64,000 nt of DNA. Origin: Callaeas wilsoni. Its lineage: Eukaryota; Chordata; Aves; Passeriformes; Callaeidae. The translations under genes were made by a program, and so were the position numbers. The stretch is taken from the NCBI GenBank assembly GCA_013398955.1, contig VWPU01005363.1, forward strand, positions 1 through 64,000, written 5' to 3'. Every line of letters starts with the position of its first letter. Positions within the stretch are counted from its first letter, which is position 1. Positions 23,401 to 35,205 of this stretch are shown piece by piece. The notes under the pieces are model-generated. The model was not told the DNA's origin and ran no database searches. It saw nothing but the letters and a program-made list of their open reading frames with translations.

Positions 23401-23890
23401 GAAACGCAGGCACAAGACAAATTAGCTAGATAAGGTCAAATTAAGTAAGGTCCATTTTAAAACTTGAATTCAGGATGCATGAGAAGGAGGATATACATGC
23501 ATTCAATACAAATTGAGGGGGAAAAAAAAAATGATGCGATGGAAGTCACGGAAAAACCTGAAGTCGAATTCTTCATAATAATTGAGGTGCTATTTTAACA
23601 AAGCATCTCAACCCTCTAAGAGGAGGTAGAGCTCCCCAGACCTGCAGGCCAAGACAACAGAGTTCGTCTGATAGGAAGCAAGTGACCTAACATCAGTGAG
23701 AAACTACTCTCACAAGCAGCTAATGAAGCCATTTTCTGCAGTTAATACTCAGCTAGATCCCAGTGCTTCCTCCTCTCTCCCCAAGTGTCCATCATCAGAT
23801 CTCTTTGCAACAGAAAGAGGCGACTGACCGTCATTTTCATGCTCAACAAGAAGAGCCACAGAACACAAGTAAAGGAAGGGCAAGACTTAC
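20484..23890. other. non-coding stretch, possible conserved block
   Basis: Mostly AT-rich unique sequence. Several strong minus-strand acceptors (near 21116, 21225 and 21738) have no matching donors. Bases 22680-23180 look like a conserved non-coding block. No repeat family is recognised. Confidence 0.4.
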
Positions 23891-23972
23891 CCGTAAATAC
23901 AAACAATGCATAGCTTCTGCAGAGCACTTTTTCTCGTTGGGTATCCAGTGGCTTTAAGAGCAAGGTCATGGT
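23891..23972 (-). CDS. candidate internal exon, unknown minus-strand gene
   Basis: A strong donor (ACGG then GTAAGT) on the minus strand follows 82 bases that begin after a CTTACAG acceptor. Starting in phase 0, 27 codons are open with one base left over. The peptide is hydrophobic at both ends with a charged middle (it includes LLLKPLDTQREKVLCRSYAL). The acceptor's pyrimidine tract is poor, which is the main weakness. The frame is open on both sides as part of a 98-codon ORF. No family is recognised. Confidence 0.2.
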
Positions 23973-26900
23973 CTGTAAGATCTCAGGGTAATGGCTTGTC
24001 CATGGCAGATACCAGTGGCACAGATACAAGTGGACCATCTCAGGACCACTAAGCGGGAGAAGGCAGAGCTAGGGATCCTGGAAGAAAGGCCATGCAGTGC
24101 ATTGTACGTGCAAACTGGCAGGCACCGCAGAGTAATGCAGTCTTGCCACAGGCATCAGCTCACCAGTCTGAACAATTTCCAAAGGAAAACCATTTCAGAG
24201 GCTTGCTACTCCTAATTTTTTCTCTTCCCTTGTTTTTCCTATTTCTCTGCTCCTTTGCCATTTCTGCAAACACTGAAAGCACCAAGCATATTCTGGATAG
24301 GAATATGTAGGCAGATGTAAGACAAAGTGACACAGTGCTAATTGTAGGGCACGAAAGGTATGCAGCAGCTTCTGCGCTTGCCAGGACAGAACTAACTTTT
24401 GTCTGTGCAGTTGTAGTTTTTATCAGTGCAGATAACCAGTTTACAGCAAGTAAAGCACTATTTTCTTACTCTCTGCATGGGAATCTGCTATAGCAGGATG
24501 GCTCTGCAAGCATTACGGGAGACAAAGCCAGAGAAATGAACTAAAGCACAGCAGTGTCATACGAACACAAGTCTTTAACGTGGATGCTCAGTACACCATG
24601 GTAGAAGAGGGGATTGTCACATCTCCATCAGGAGAAGTCCCTGCTCCTAAGGAAGATTTCTTAACCTCTACAGCCACCATTTGTTCTTTTTCATGCTGCA
24701 CCTGCCATCTTTGAAACCGGCAGAAAGAGGGAGGGGAGAGCGGTCTTCAGAGAGCTGCAGCTCCCCTCCCCTGTATTACCCCACAGGCACAGACACTGCA
24801 ACACAGCTGGGCACTGTGTGGCCGTGCCCACGCCCAGCCATGTCCCTGCATGGTGGCATGCTGCCACAGACAGGGACAGGGAGGTGGCAGGAGGCAGCAG
24901 CAACAAGTAGCAGGCAGCCAGGGGAGCAGGGGGTCTCCGTGTGCCAGGACATCGTGTGCAGCTGCCTGGCAGACTAGAAACCAGAAGCACTCCCCACAGC
25001 ACATTTCCTTCCATGTTCAGAGGAATTCACCTTCTTACAGCACATCAGAGCAGCACCTGATTCCCTCTTTGATCTCTCCCCCTGTCTGGAAATAATGCTT
25101 TGCATCCCAAATCTGGCTAACGTCTCCTGCTGAAATGGAGTGATGCTCTTAGTGCTCTAGTTAGTGCTGTCAAGCAATCTGAAATGGAAGCTGGCAGTTG
25201 TCCTTCCAAATGGCTATTGCTATGTGTAGCCCAGAAGTGGTAAGCTAAAAAATCTTTTTGTATTTGAACTCCTTCCAATTTCATTCAGCAGGATACTGGC
25301 AGGCCACTTTCTGTGTTAATTATTTCTGTCCTGATTGCTTGGCCACACAGAGCACTGGATCGACAGTATCACACTTCACCATTTGTTAATTCTTCCAGCT
25401 GAATGCGGAAAGAAATTGAAATAAAGAAATTTCACCTGGAGAAAAATCTCCAAAAGCCAGGAAAGGGGAGGGAAGGTGCCAGTGGAGTCAGAAGATACAT
25501 GTATCTCTCAGATCTACACCAACACCTCTGTGATTTTGGAAATCTTTAAGAGCAGAAGAGTGACACAGTATATTACTCATTGGAAAACGCTTAATGGGTC
25601 TGATCCTGAAAGAATTACACTGGCTTAAATCTGGAATGTCTCCAACAAAGTCAGAGATTAATCAAGAAGAACTTTTAATGCTTGATTAGGAAAGACTGCC
25701 TCTGCATTGCTGGCAGGTACAAATGAGAGGACCTAGGCATAAAATTACCTCATTGCTCCCACAAATCAGTGAGCTAAATGGCTACATCTTGACATTCGCA
25801 CCAGCAGTAAATTATAGTCAGGCACAAAAATCTTGCAACAATTAAATGTGGGTGCAAATCAGACTAAGAACCAGAGTGTATTTGAATCCTGTTAACACAA
25901 ACATTACCTTCTAATGCTCTCCCCAAAGGATCATGTCTTTGGGGGAGCACAATAAATGCAAGAGACAATGCTGTCTAAAAATACCACCCTGGAAAAGTGC
26001 TTAGCAGAATTTGCACCATAACTTTCTTGCCCTTGGCTTCTTGGTAAGACTACTGCAATGTTCCCAGCAAGGGAAAAGGAAATGGATGTTTTCAGCCAGG
26101 GAAGCCGTCTACATGAAGAGGAGTTTCTGTTTGTATGGCACTCAAGTGCGGGTTCTGACTGTACCTGCAGACCAAGGCCAGTCTGAGAACAGAATTCACA
26201 CATGCCACAGGTCTGATGTTTTTACTGACTGTTCTACTGGCCATTAAGATAGACATCACATAAGATACATTTATTTCTCGTGTCAGCCAGGATTGTTTGT
26301 CCTAAAGTGAGCAAAATTATGTAGGGTCTGTGGTGCATGCCCTGCAAAACAGCAAGCACACATAAAAGGAAACTGAGCACCCTGAGCACACACACCACAC
26401 ACTAAATCCACATAGAAATGAAACCGCTTCAAAGAGTGGAATCTAATCAGAATTCTGAAAAAAAAAACCAACAAAAAATATTAAAAAATAAGCACAATTG
26501 GGTACTTTCAAAGCAGACAAAATTACAGATATCCTCTATAACTTTTAAAATTAGCACTGAAAGAGTCTAGATGAGATGACCCAGCCTCCGTCTGAAGCAC
26601 AAGCTTCTCATTTTGACAATGTGTGAAACAAAGTGGTGCTGAAGAATTCATTAACCAGTTAGTTAAAGCAAACCAATAGCCCTCAGCTTCATTGCTGTTG
26701 GGTTAAATAGGATATTTTTTTAAGAACACAATTCAGTTTCTTGAAAGAGAACAGTTTACATACAATAAGTCATGAATATGTTCTGGCAGAAGCCTGAAGA
26801 GTCTCTTTTGGAAAAATCTAATGGAAGTATGCTGCTGTGCTGTTGCATCAGGGCTGCTGACTTTCCACTCACAGCTATTGAACTGGTGCTGCTGTAGCAA

Positions 26901-28069
26901 GAGCACTCCAGAAGTTAATTGGGAAAGATAAATAGCATGGCAAAGCACCAGAAGCACTGCAGCGTGTGGCTTCCTCCCCCCCACACTTACATTGCCAACA
27001 GTGCCCTTTGAACCAGAGTTTCCTGAAGGACGTTTGTGTCACAAAACCATCAACTTTTCTTTTTGGGCCTCTTCTCCTCACACAGTAATTCAGTTGAGAC
27101 TGTAGATAGTAGAATTCTGGGTGGTAATTAATCATGAATTTGTGCGTGGTTGCCAGTAAGGAGGCAAGGAACCCATGCTGCCCCATCTCCCACACAGCAG
27201 TCCTGCATCCCCTCAACTCCCAACCCCAGTGGTCTCGGCATGGGAGATGAACAAATACTTGTGTTTAGCTAATAATGAAAAGAAGAGGAAGGCAGGCTGG
27301 GCAGCAATGGCACTTACTGTACTGGCATGAGTTTACTGGTGTCCTGCCACAGGCATTCCCTGCACACTGACGTGTCACCAGCTTCCCGGTGTGCGACACC
27401 TGCCATGGACACACAGTGTGTGAGTGTGTTGGCCTGTCTGTGAGATGGAGATAAGCTCATTAATGACTGTGTGGTGCCCATTTTGGTTCAGGAATTTTGT
27501 GGATACTGAGGTTAGAGTTTCATCTCTTTTCCCTTCATGGATTTAACTAAATCTCACCCAGGATTTTGAAGCATGCCAGGATTAGAGAAAAATCTAGGTG
27601 AACATGAGCTTATTCCTGACACCAAAATTTCTCCTGCTGGGATCAGCAATAACAGCATCAGTTTTAAGGTCTCCATCTTTATAGTGGTTGGTGTTACAGG
27701 GCATACAATCTGTGCCTGGGAAGCCTGGGCTTTGCCTGAATTTAGCTGAGCTCTGGGTGCTCGTTGTGGTGAAAGCCAGTGCTTAAATCGCCTCAGCCTT
27801 CAATCCAGAAGTACAAACTGTGTGAGGAGAAACACCATCAACTAATTAGATTGTAAGCTCCCTTCCTCAGAAAATCTTTTTTATCTCAAAGCTTAGGAGT
27901 TTGGATGTACCACAGTTTGGTTTCTATCACTTAGGAAACGGGAAGTGTGAGTAAAAAGCGGGTCCTTGTGGAAAACCTGTGTGCACAAACTTAAAAACAC
28001 CCTCGAAAAATGTAGCCAGGATGATGTACTGTCTGTTCCACTTAACTATAGGAAACCTGTCTCACCCAT
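23973..28069. other. non-coding stretch with GC-rich patches
   Basis: GC-rich near 24690-24980. Bases 25600-25660 resemble an old amniote interspersed repeat (TTACACTGGCTTAAATCTGGAATG), but I cannot name it. A CA-rich run lies near 26380-26400. A minus-strand GTAAGT donor lies near 26990 with weak acceptors only. The sequence ATTAGATTGTAAGCTCCCTTCC at about 27846 resembles the 3' end of old MIR/L2 elements. No gene was found. Confidence 0.4.
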
Positions 28070-28216
28070 CAGATGAAATGAAACCATAGTGTAAAACCTC
28101 ACTCAGAAAAACAGTGGCAGATGAAATGAAACCATAGTGTAAAACCTCACTCAGAAAAACAGTGGCAGATGAAATGAAACCATAGTGTAAAACCTCACTC
28201 AGAAAAACAGTGGCAG
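28070..28216. repeat. 48-bp tandem repeat, three identical copies
   Basis: Units start at 28070, 28118 and 28166 with CAGATGAAATGAAACCATAG and end in ACAGTGG. All three copies are identical over 48 bases, and a CAG follows as the start of a lost fourth unit. Perfect identity points to recent expansion or ongoing homogenisation. The unit length is a multiple of three, but no coding role is apparent. Confidence 0.97.
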
Positions 28217-30280
28217 CTTTACAGCTGCCAACCACGGGCTGGGAGGCGGAGGTTCCACTGATGGTTCACCTGCGCCTGGCAACAACCGGCCTTTTGTCCC
28301 CTCTGGCTTCCAACTGCACGGTAACCCTGTCCCATCAGACTTCCTTGCAGGAACTGACTAATTGGCACAGAAGAGTTAATTGCCATGTCTTAGTGTGACC
28401 AACAGCCCCTGCTGTGCCCAGAGAAACCTGCCCTGGGCACCCAAGGCAAGGAGTGCTCAACCAGGTGGGGCCTCTTTCCATAAAAGTGACGCTTTCCAGT
28501 CCTTCGCTGTCCAGTCTCTCAACACAAAAGCCTTTCTTTCCAATACCTCGCATCCTTGTTCTGCCTCCTCCGGGTCTTGGAGAAAAAACGCTTTGGCCTG
28601 GCAGCTCCACACAGGAGGTCTGTGCTTCAGCCTGGGAGAACAGGAGCAGGCAGTGCAGTGCGTACTGAGCCACTGAAGTCTGGTTCAAACATACTTCAAA
28701 GCTCGTGGAAGCCAACAGGGGTCTTATGTATCGCTACTGATATTCACATCAATCTGGAGCACTTTGTCCAAGTCCACACAGTGGGATCTCTACAGAGTTA
28801 TAAATATTCCCCAACTCTCAGGACTCCCACTCCCCTGCTCCAAGTCCTCTTACCATTCCCTGCCTGTATCTGACAGTCCTGGATATTGTGTCTTACTTTT
28901 CCTCTGACTACAATTCACTTTTCCCGTTTGTACGGAAAAAGGAAAAATTCAGAGTTTTGCTTGGACACTGACTCTCCCTTTCATCAAGCTTATCCTCCTT
29001 TCCATGTTCACATCGGGAAGTCATCTTTCAGACAGGTGGCTGGAGAAGAGAATCTCATCAGAACAGGGCACTGCATCTCTGAAATTTCATGGAAATTTGG
29101 TCACAGATCCTTGCCACCTTAAATCTTTTAGATACCAATACTTTTCCAACACTCTGCATTTGTTGTTACCACAGGTTCAGTTCATGTCAGCTTCATGCTA
29201 CTCCAACTCCACCCATGGCCAAATCAGGCTGAAGGATCCAGGATGTATCCTGTGCCTGGATGACCCAGAGTCTGTAGCAATATTCCTATAGTTTTCAGTG
29301 AGATGAGGAGAAAGCTCCATGTGCTCATTATACCTGGAGCTAAGCATAAAGTCTAACAGCAGAAACAAAGAAAAAATACAGAGCAGCCAGTTTTATCCAA
29401 ATTGTTATAGGCTTTTATGGAATCATAAAGATCAGTAAAATGGTCTTTGTGTAACATACCACAATTCCAAACATAATAAAACTAAAATCAATGAACATTC
29501 TTTAAAATGAGTGAATACACCCACACAGTTCAAATTTCATTGTATTTAGACATGCAGTAGATGTTCTGATACATCAACTTTGATTTTGCCTTCCCCTCCT
29601 CCTAGATATTCTTTTTATCAGGTTGCCTGTACAAAACGCATTGAACACAGTGGGGGGGGGAGGTGGGAAGCAGTGTTTGGTTTTGAGTATTCATTAAACA
29701 TCTGTAGCAGTTAATACAAAGGAAGAGTCTTTGAATAAATCTAAAAATTAGGAAATTGTACTTCTGATCTTGACTTCATCCTCATGCATCAATGAACATA
29801 TTTTAATTTTGTTCATCTTTATTGTGTTTAAAGCAAACACTGAAAACAACAACCCTCATCTGCCTGTTATATATCATTTCTAATGACAGGGTACCTTTTG
29901 TTCTAAATGCACATGTAAAAAGACTTTCACTTTAATATTCTAGTTCTTGGCTTTTCAAGTTAAAATAGTGCTTTACAAGTGATCTCTACTGATAATGACA
30001 TACATTTACATTAGAATTCCAACCTGATTCTCTACCTTTCATAATCTACATATATCTTTTGTTTTGTTTCAGATTCTTTTCTTGCAGGTTATATAGATTT
30101 GACTGCAGTAGATTTTTTCCCCCAAAGAATATCCAAAAATACATGTCTGCATAGCATAAAGTTGGAAGAACTGTTTGTCACAGTCTGCTTAACAAAACAA
30201 GTTGTTTCTCTGTTTGTAGATTATCCCCGAGAAGGCATCCAGGTTGTACAAGTGCATTCATTATTAGAAATCATTCTGTG
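28217..30280. other. non-coding stretch, no gene seen
   Basis: GC-rich to about 28680, then AT-rich. A run of nine G followed by AGGTGGG lies at 29652-29667 and could form a G-quadruplex. Overlapping open frames in 28335-28873 look compositional. Confidence 0.4.
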
Positions 30281-30405
30281 AATTTCATAATTTAGGGCCA
30301 AAATGGACTATTAGTTCATTTAGTTTGACCTCTTGTACCATATAGATTACTGCAGTTCACCCATGCTCTAAACTCAGAGACTTCATTGGAGTAAAACATT
30401 TCAAG
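30281..30405 (-). mobile_element. old CR1-type LINE fragment (3' end region)
   Basis: The plus strand reads AATTTCATAATTTAGGGCC, then a diverged form of AGGGACCATTATGATCATCTAGTCTGACCTCCTG (TTCATTTAGTTTGACCTC at about 30318), then GCAGTTCACCCATG. This is the reverse complement of the 3' terminal region of sauropsid CR1 elements, so the copy lies on the minus strand. The right-hand limit is uncertain. Confidence 0.7.
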
Positions 30406-31704
30406 TCCCAAGATTAAATTGTGCTTCACCAGTTGAGAACAAGACAGACAAAGCTACCAGGAATATCTAAGCCCCCTGGAATAGCAAAGAATTACTTAGA
30501 TGAGATATGCCTGGATCATCCCAGCAGGTGAGGCTTAAGTTTAATGAGCAGTAGGACGGAGGCACCTGAAGATCCTCTTAGGAAAGATGGCACTCTGCAC
30601 CAGAGCACTCTCTCTCTCTGGTCCCAGGACAAGCATGGAAGGATTTGAGCTCCTATCATGAGTGTCTAGAGCCACTCGACACTTCACAGGAGGCAACCTG
30701 GCAGGCCTGAAAGCAGGCCAGCACTGCAGCAGCAGGGAGCCCCAGGAGTCCAGGGGAGGGCAGGATGTGTGAGGCAGAGACACGGGGCAGTGGACCCTCT
30801 GTTTCACAGCATAGAGTCCCAAGGATGGCATTCAGTTCCACAAGCAGCCCCAGACTTTTTTTCAGTCCATGGGGCTTTACAGTAGACAGCAGAGGAGCCT
30901 GGCAAGCTGCTCAGCACCCCCAAATGCAGACACCCATGTCTGGGGAGCTGGCAGGCTCCCTGGGCTCTCTACTCTGATGAATAGCTCTCAGTTGCACAAA
31001 TCTCACCCTGAAAGGCTCGAGGGCTTCAGAAGGGTGTGAGGAAACAGCCCAGCAAGATCTAGGCAGGAAAAGCTGCCTTTGACTGAAACCCTGATGCACA
31101 AGTTTTCATTACACACAGCGTCTTAACCCAAGAAGTGGAAATGCAAAGGTCATGCTGACAGCAATGCTAGCAACCTTCCCAAAGCCCGTGACAAAACCCA
31201 CCCAACCTCCCTCGAGGCTGGCCAGCCCCAGCTTCCCCAAACGCCTTCTGGTGTGCTCTCCCCACACAGCGGGTACCTTACCCGGGAGTCTGCCTGCCAC
31301 AGGGCTTGCTGGGGAGGTCTTTTCCCCTCACTGTTGTAGAAATCAAGTAGAAATATCAGATATTGCCAGCCTCCTCATCACACACCCTCAGCCTCCACCT
31401 CAGGCAGATACAATGGGCCTTGGTCGTTTGGTCCCTGCCTCTTGCAGTAGGCTTTGACACTCCTCTCCCTTCATGCTCTCAGGGTTTTGCAGATCTGGCC
31501 TGGGAGAGCACAAGAGTACACCTATTCCTACTTAAGACTGTTTTTTTCATGGCAAACAGTCAAATTGCACATTGTCTGCGAAAGTCTAGATGTGAAAACA
31601 GTGTATTCTTGCGTGGCTCCGCTCTCAGAAGTGCTAAGCAGTGAGCAGCTCCCCATAGCCCCACAGCTATGCATTTCCATAAAAAACAGGAATTGAGGCC
31701 TTAC
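30406..31704. other. non-coding stretch, mostly GC-rich
   Basis: Bases 30660-31330 are GC-rich, with several open frames on both strands and none protein-like. A 49-base minus-strand acceptor/donor pair near 31275-31325 is open in one frame, but it is too short to support. Confidence 0.35.
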
Positions 31705-31767
31705 CAAGCATTGGAGTTCTTTAAATCGTAGGTAAAACTAATCTGTATTCCAGTTTGAAAAAAGTCT
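31705..31767 (-). CDS. candidate short internal exon, unknown minus-strand gene
   Basis: On the minus strand a very good acceptor (CATGTTTTGTCCTTTCAG) is followed by 63 bases and a good donor (TTG then GTAAGG). With one leading base and two trailing bases, 20 codons are open and read DFFQTGIQISFTYDLKNSNA, an alternating polar and hydrophobic beta-strand-like pattern. The stop TAA lies directly in the donor, so the frame ends where the exon ends. A 63-base exon is short but normal. It lies 1.6 kb downstream of another candidate at 33396-33457, but the phases do not join directly, so at least one more exon would be needed. No family is recognised. Confidence 0.33.
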
Positions 31768-33395
31768 CTGAAAGGACAAAACATGCATGTTGATGGCAGA
31801 GAAAAAAATTCATATGTCTGCTCATTGGGGAAAAAAATCCAAGAATATTTAATGTGTGAAAATAGGACTCCAGTTATGCTGTTAAGAATAATGAAATCTA
31901 GGGTGCTAAGTACTGTATGTGTCGCTGTACAAGTTAAGCTGCCTGAGGCAGTTTTAATTTCTCTAGCCAATTTTTCTTAAATTTTCTCTTAATTTACACA
32001 CCCAAGTATTCATCACCTGTGGAGGAGAGGGCTGGATGGGGTAAGGGCAGCCAGAGATGCTCAAGGCAGAGGCGTGCCTGGGGTCCTGGCCACAGGGGAG
32101 CACTGGGAGCAGGGCTTGCCAGGGAGCCCCGGAACCAGAGCAGAGCCTGGCAGCCAGATTCCAGCTCCTCTGAGATCTGCTGGGAGCTGCTCTCTCTCTG
32201 CTGTGGTGGATTTTAGTCACAGGCTCAGCTATTCCCTCCAGCTAAAGAGAAAGGACTAGTCACAGCAGCCCATGAGAGAGAGGGGCGTGCCCCTTACCAA
32301 AAGAAACAGCCTTGGAGGCAAGCTGCAGAGCCCAGGGCTGGCACTGACACACATCCAAACTACATTCCTCACAGTCACTTCCCTTGTCAAGAACAAGCTG
32401 AAATTAACTTTTTAAAATTATTACATCTGAGAGGGAAACATAATCCAAAATCGGATAGCCACAAACAAGTGATATCAGCAGGAGCGCACACTTTGCGGGA
32501 CTACACCAGACATTTGCATTTTACTGGTGAAACAAACATTTACCTCTGCAAATCACTGTAGTACTTGCTGTAATTCTACTTGCCAGGAGCCACTGAGTTT
32601 AGGGCAGCAGTCTGCCTGCAGAGTCAGGTTTGCTCCAGCCTCAGCAGCACTTGTCCTGCAAGGGCTTGGGAAAGGGTCTTCAGTCTTCTTTGGTCTTCAC
32701 CCCGTATCTGTGGCAGGAAAATTTTATTTTAGATTTGCAAAATATTTACTTTTTTCAATCTGCTGTGGTCAGCTGTCACTGTCTGGGTGTGACTCAGAAC
32801 ACGGATTAAAGTGAAATAGCTGCAGGAGAAGCAGAGGTAGGTGCTGTGAGGCAATCCACAGGTCTGCCCTGGGCAGCGAAGACTGGCAGTGGCATCCTTG
32901 CAGGATGCTCCACGGTGATACCAGGGGCTCCCTGGCCAGGGAATACACAGAGATCAGTCACCGTCCATGACTTTGGACAACGCCACGGATGCAGCGTGCT
33001 GCTGCACACGGGCAAGGTGCAGAGTGCTGCAAAAGGGCCCTGCTGTGCACTCTGCCAGCAGCAGCAATGCTGAGCAGCCCCTGAGCCCCTCTGCCGGCAC
33101 TGCCAGCACATGGGGCTGCCATCCCCAGCAAGTGAGGGACGGCTGCGCACAGCCTGCTCACTTTAACACACGTCTCGCCTGTCAGCAGCCAACCCTGAAA
33201 GCACCTGGTGACCTTTCAGCCAGCTCTCCATATGTAACAGCTACAAGCCAACAAACTATCAAGCACAGTGACTGAAAAGTCCTTCATTTTCCCCTTTCCT
33301 TCTGTGTTTACATTTCCCCAAACATGCAGCGCAGCCATTTCCATCGAGCTGCATTTCAGATATTATTTGGGTTACCAAGCAGTAGCTCTGCTTAC
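31768..33395. other. non-coding stretch with GC-rich patches
   Basis: GC-rich patches lie near 32020-32220 and 32860-33180. Frames there are open on both strands for compositional reasons. No repeats are recognised. Confidence 0.4.
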
Positions 33396-33457
33396 TTGAG
33401 TCACTAATCCAACCTCAGGTGTGGAGATTAGGCCAGAGCCAATTTTTATCACGTTCT
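33396..33457 (-). CDS. candidate short internal exon, unknown minus-strand gene
   Basis: A strong minus-strand acceptor (CAGTCTTTTCTTTAG) and a GTAAGC donor bound 62 bases. After two leading bases, 20 codons are open (NVIKIGSGLISTPEVGLVTQ), ending in phase 0; both other frames contain stops. The peptide looks like an ordinary folded-protein segment. The donor is of medium strength. A longer plus-strand frame covers the same bases and looks random. No family is recognised. Confidence 0.28.
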
Positions 33458-35079
33458 CTAAAGAAAAGACTGCTTTTTCTGCACTGCAAAACGACGTCAG
33501 GGTCTGCACTGTTTCTGATTCGCAACAGCAACGTGCAGGCTGCATCGCTGGACGGATCCTTCAGACAGAGTGCTTTCATCCTGTCTTGGGCACAGCACCG
33601 GGAGGCAGATCCAGCTTCTTGCTCATCCAGAGGGACAAAATGCACAGCCAGCAAAGATGAAAACTGCTCTCCGCCCACTCCTCAGCAGCGCCTGCCTGGA
33701 ATCCTCCTGTCGCAGGGGAAGCGCTGGGGTGGAGGTCTGACCCTGGACCCTGATCAGAACGCCCCAGGTTATTCCCCTTCCAGCCCCCAGCTGCCGCCCA
33801 GTGGAGGGAGGTGGCAGCAGGACAAGAGCCTAAAAAGGTGCAAAACCAGGCCAGAGAACCTTGTGGAAGGTGTCTGTTCAGCTCTGGTTTTGTACCAGGG
33901 AAATTACTGTGCTCATTTGCCTCTGAGGACAAAATGCCTGTAATCTGTATCCTTCATCTCCAAGCCTTACACTTTGCCCAAAAACTGTAGTTGAATTTAT
34001 CATCTATATTGTGTTTGGGCACAAACCGGTGTAGAAGACCAAATTCGCCACTGGCATAGTCTGACTTTCATACCTTTTAAATTTTTCTTGCTGTTGTATC
34101 CAAATGGCAGCAAAGATGGACCTCTTCCATGTCCTCATTTTCCAAAAACAAAACTCAGAGCAAAGCAGATTATGTGTGTTTTTCTCCCTTTCAGTTCAAG
34201 ATCCTCTCTTCTTCTCTGCTCCCATCAGCAACCAGAAAATGTCCTCAAAACTCTGATGGAACGACAAGACACGTGAGATAGTATATTATTCTGAATGGAG
34301 TTTCTGGAGCAACTAAAGTTTTGAGCTCATCTGCTGCTGTCTCTCTAGCTTGATTCAGAATCTAATTTGTCCAAAATTTCAACCGTGATGAACTTTCCCA
34401 AAACAGAAGCAGCAAGCTGCTTCCCACCATCACATACTTGGCCTGTATCCCGCCTATCCATATGCAGCAGATGTAAATATAATTTACTGGCACAAGCAGC
34501 TTTCTGCACATGGCATCTTTCTAAGTCTTCTTTAGTATCCATGTGAAGAAATAAATGATTTTATTGATGCACTCGGAGGCCCCAATAATGCTTCATAATG
34601 ACCTATAAATGGAGGTCTTTCTTAATATGCATCGATCAATAACTCACATAATTACGTCTCGTATCGTTTTGCTGAATTGTTAACAATTCTAACCAAAGCT
34701 GTAATGATTCCTTACAGACAACATAAGTCTTCCAGGAGCCACATTTTGCTGCTTTCCATATATTGTAGACCTGCACAGATACAGATTTAGTGCAGGCACC
34801 AGTTGCATCAGCTAATTTAGGACATGGCCTCTTCTCTGGTGTGCCCAGTCACTGCAAGGGAAGCTTGCAAAGTCTCCTGCCTCATTACGAGATGCATTGG
34901 AGAACAGATTGGAGCAAATACAGACAATTCCTTTTTTTCTATCGTGTCGAAATAAAGTGGTTAGTAAGATGGTGCTTTAATCAGGGAGAAGACAACTATA
35001 AAGTCAGAATGAAATATTTTCAGTGGTGACAACCTGTCTGGTGGCAATGGGAAATCCTGCATGTCAGCACATTCATTCT
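33458..35079. other. non-coding stretch, possible conserved block
   Basis: GC-rich at 33580-33830, then AT-rich. Bases 34540-34760 look like a conserved non-coding block. The 174-codon plus-strand frame at 33419-33943 shows no domain and is not accepted as a gene. Confidence 0.4.
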
Positions 35080-35205
35080 TGGCTTTATCCTTGCTCACTG
35101 GATGTGACTCAAAGGAAATGCTGGGCTTCAGTTTCTTCATCAGCAAAATGGGGATAATATTTCCACTTATGCAAGTCACTTTAAGTGGAAAGCACTGCAT
35201 TCATG
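35080..35205 (+). mobile_element. MIR-like SINE fossil
   Basis: TTGCTCACTGGATGTGACTC at 35091, then GGGCTTCAGTTTCTTCATCAGCAAAATGGGGATAATA at 35123-35159, match the core and 3' part of MIR (TCAGTTTCCTCATCTGTAAAATGGGGATAATA). This is the clearest MIR fragment in the window. Its tRNA-derived head is missing. Confidence 0.75.

Noticed and set aside
25580..25670. Possible old amniote interspersed repeat (TTACACTGGCTTAAATCTGGAATG)
   Set aside because: It looks familiar, but I could not name a family or define its ends.
27841..27890. ATTAGATTGTAAGCTC word resembling the 3' end of MIR/L2
   Set aside because: The match is about 20 bases only and has no supporting core sequence.
33419..33943. 174-codon plus-strand frame
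   Set aside because: The composition looks random, other long frames overlap it, and it has no motif and no splice support.
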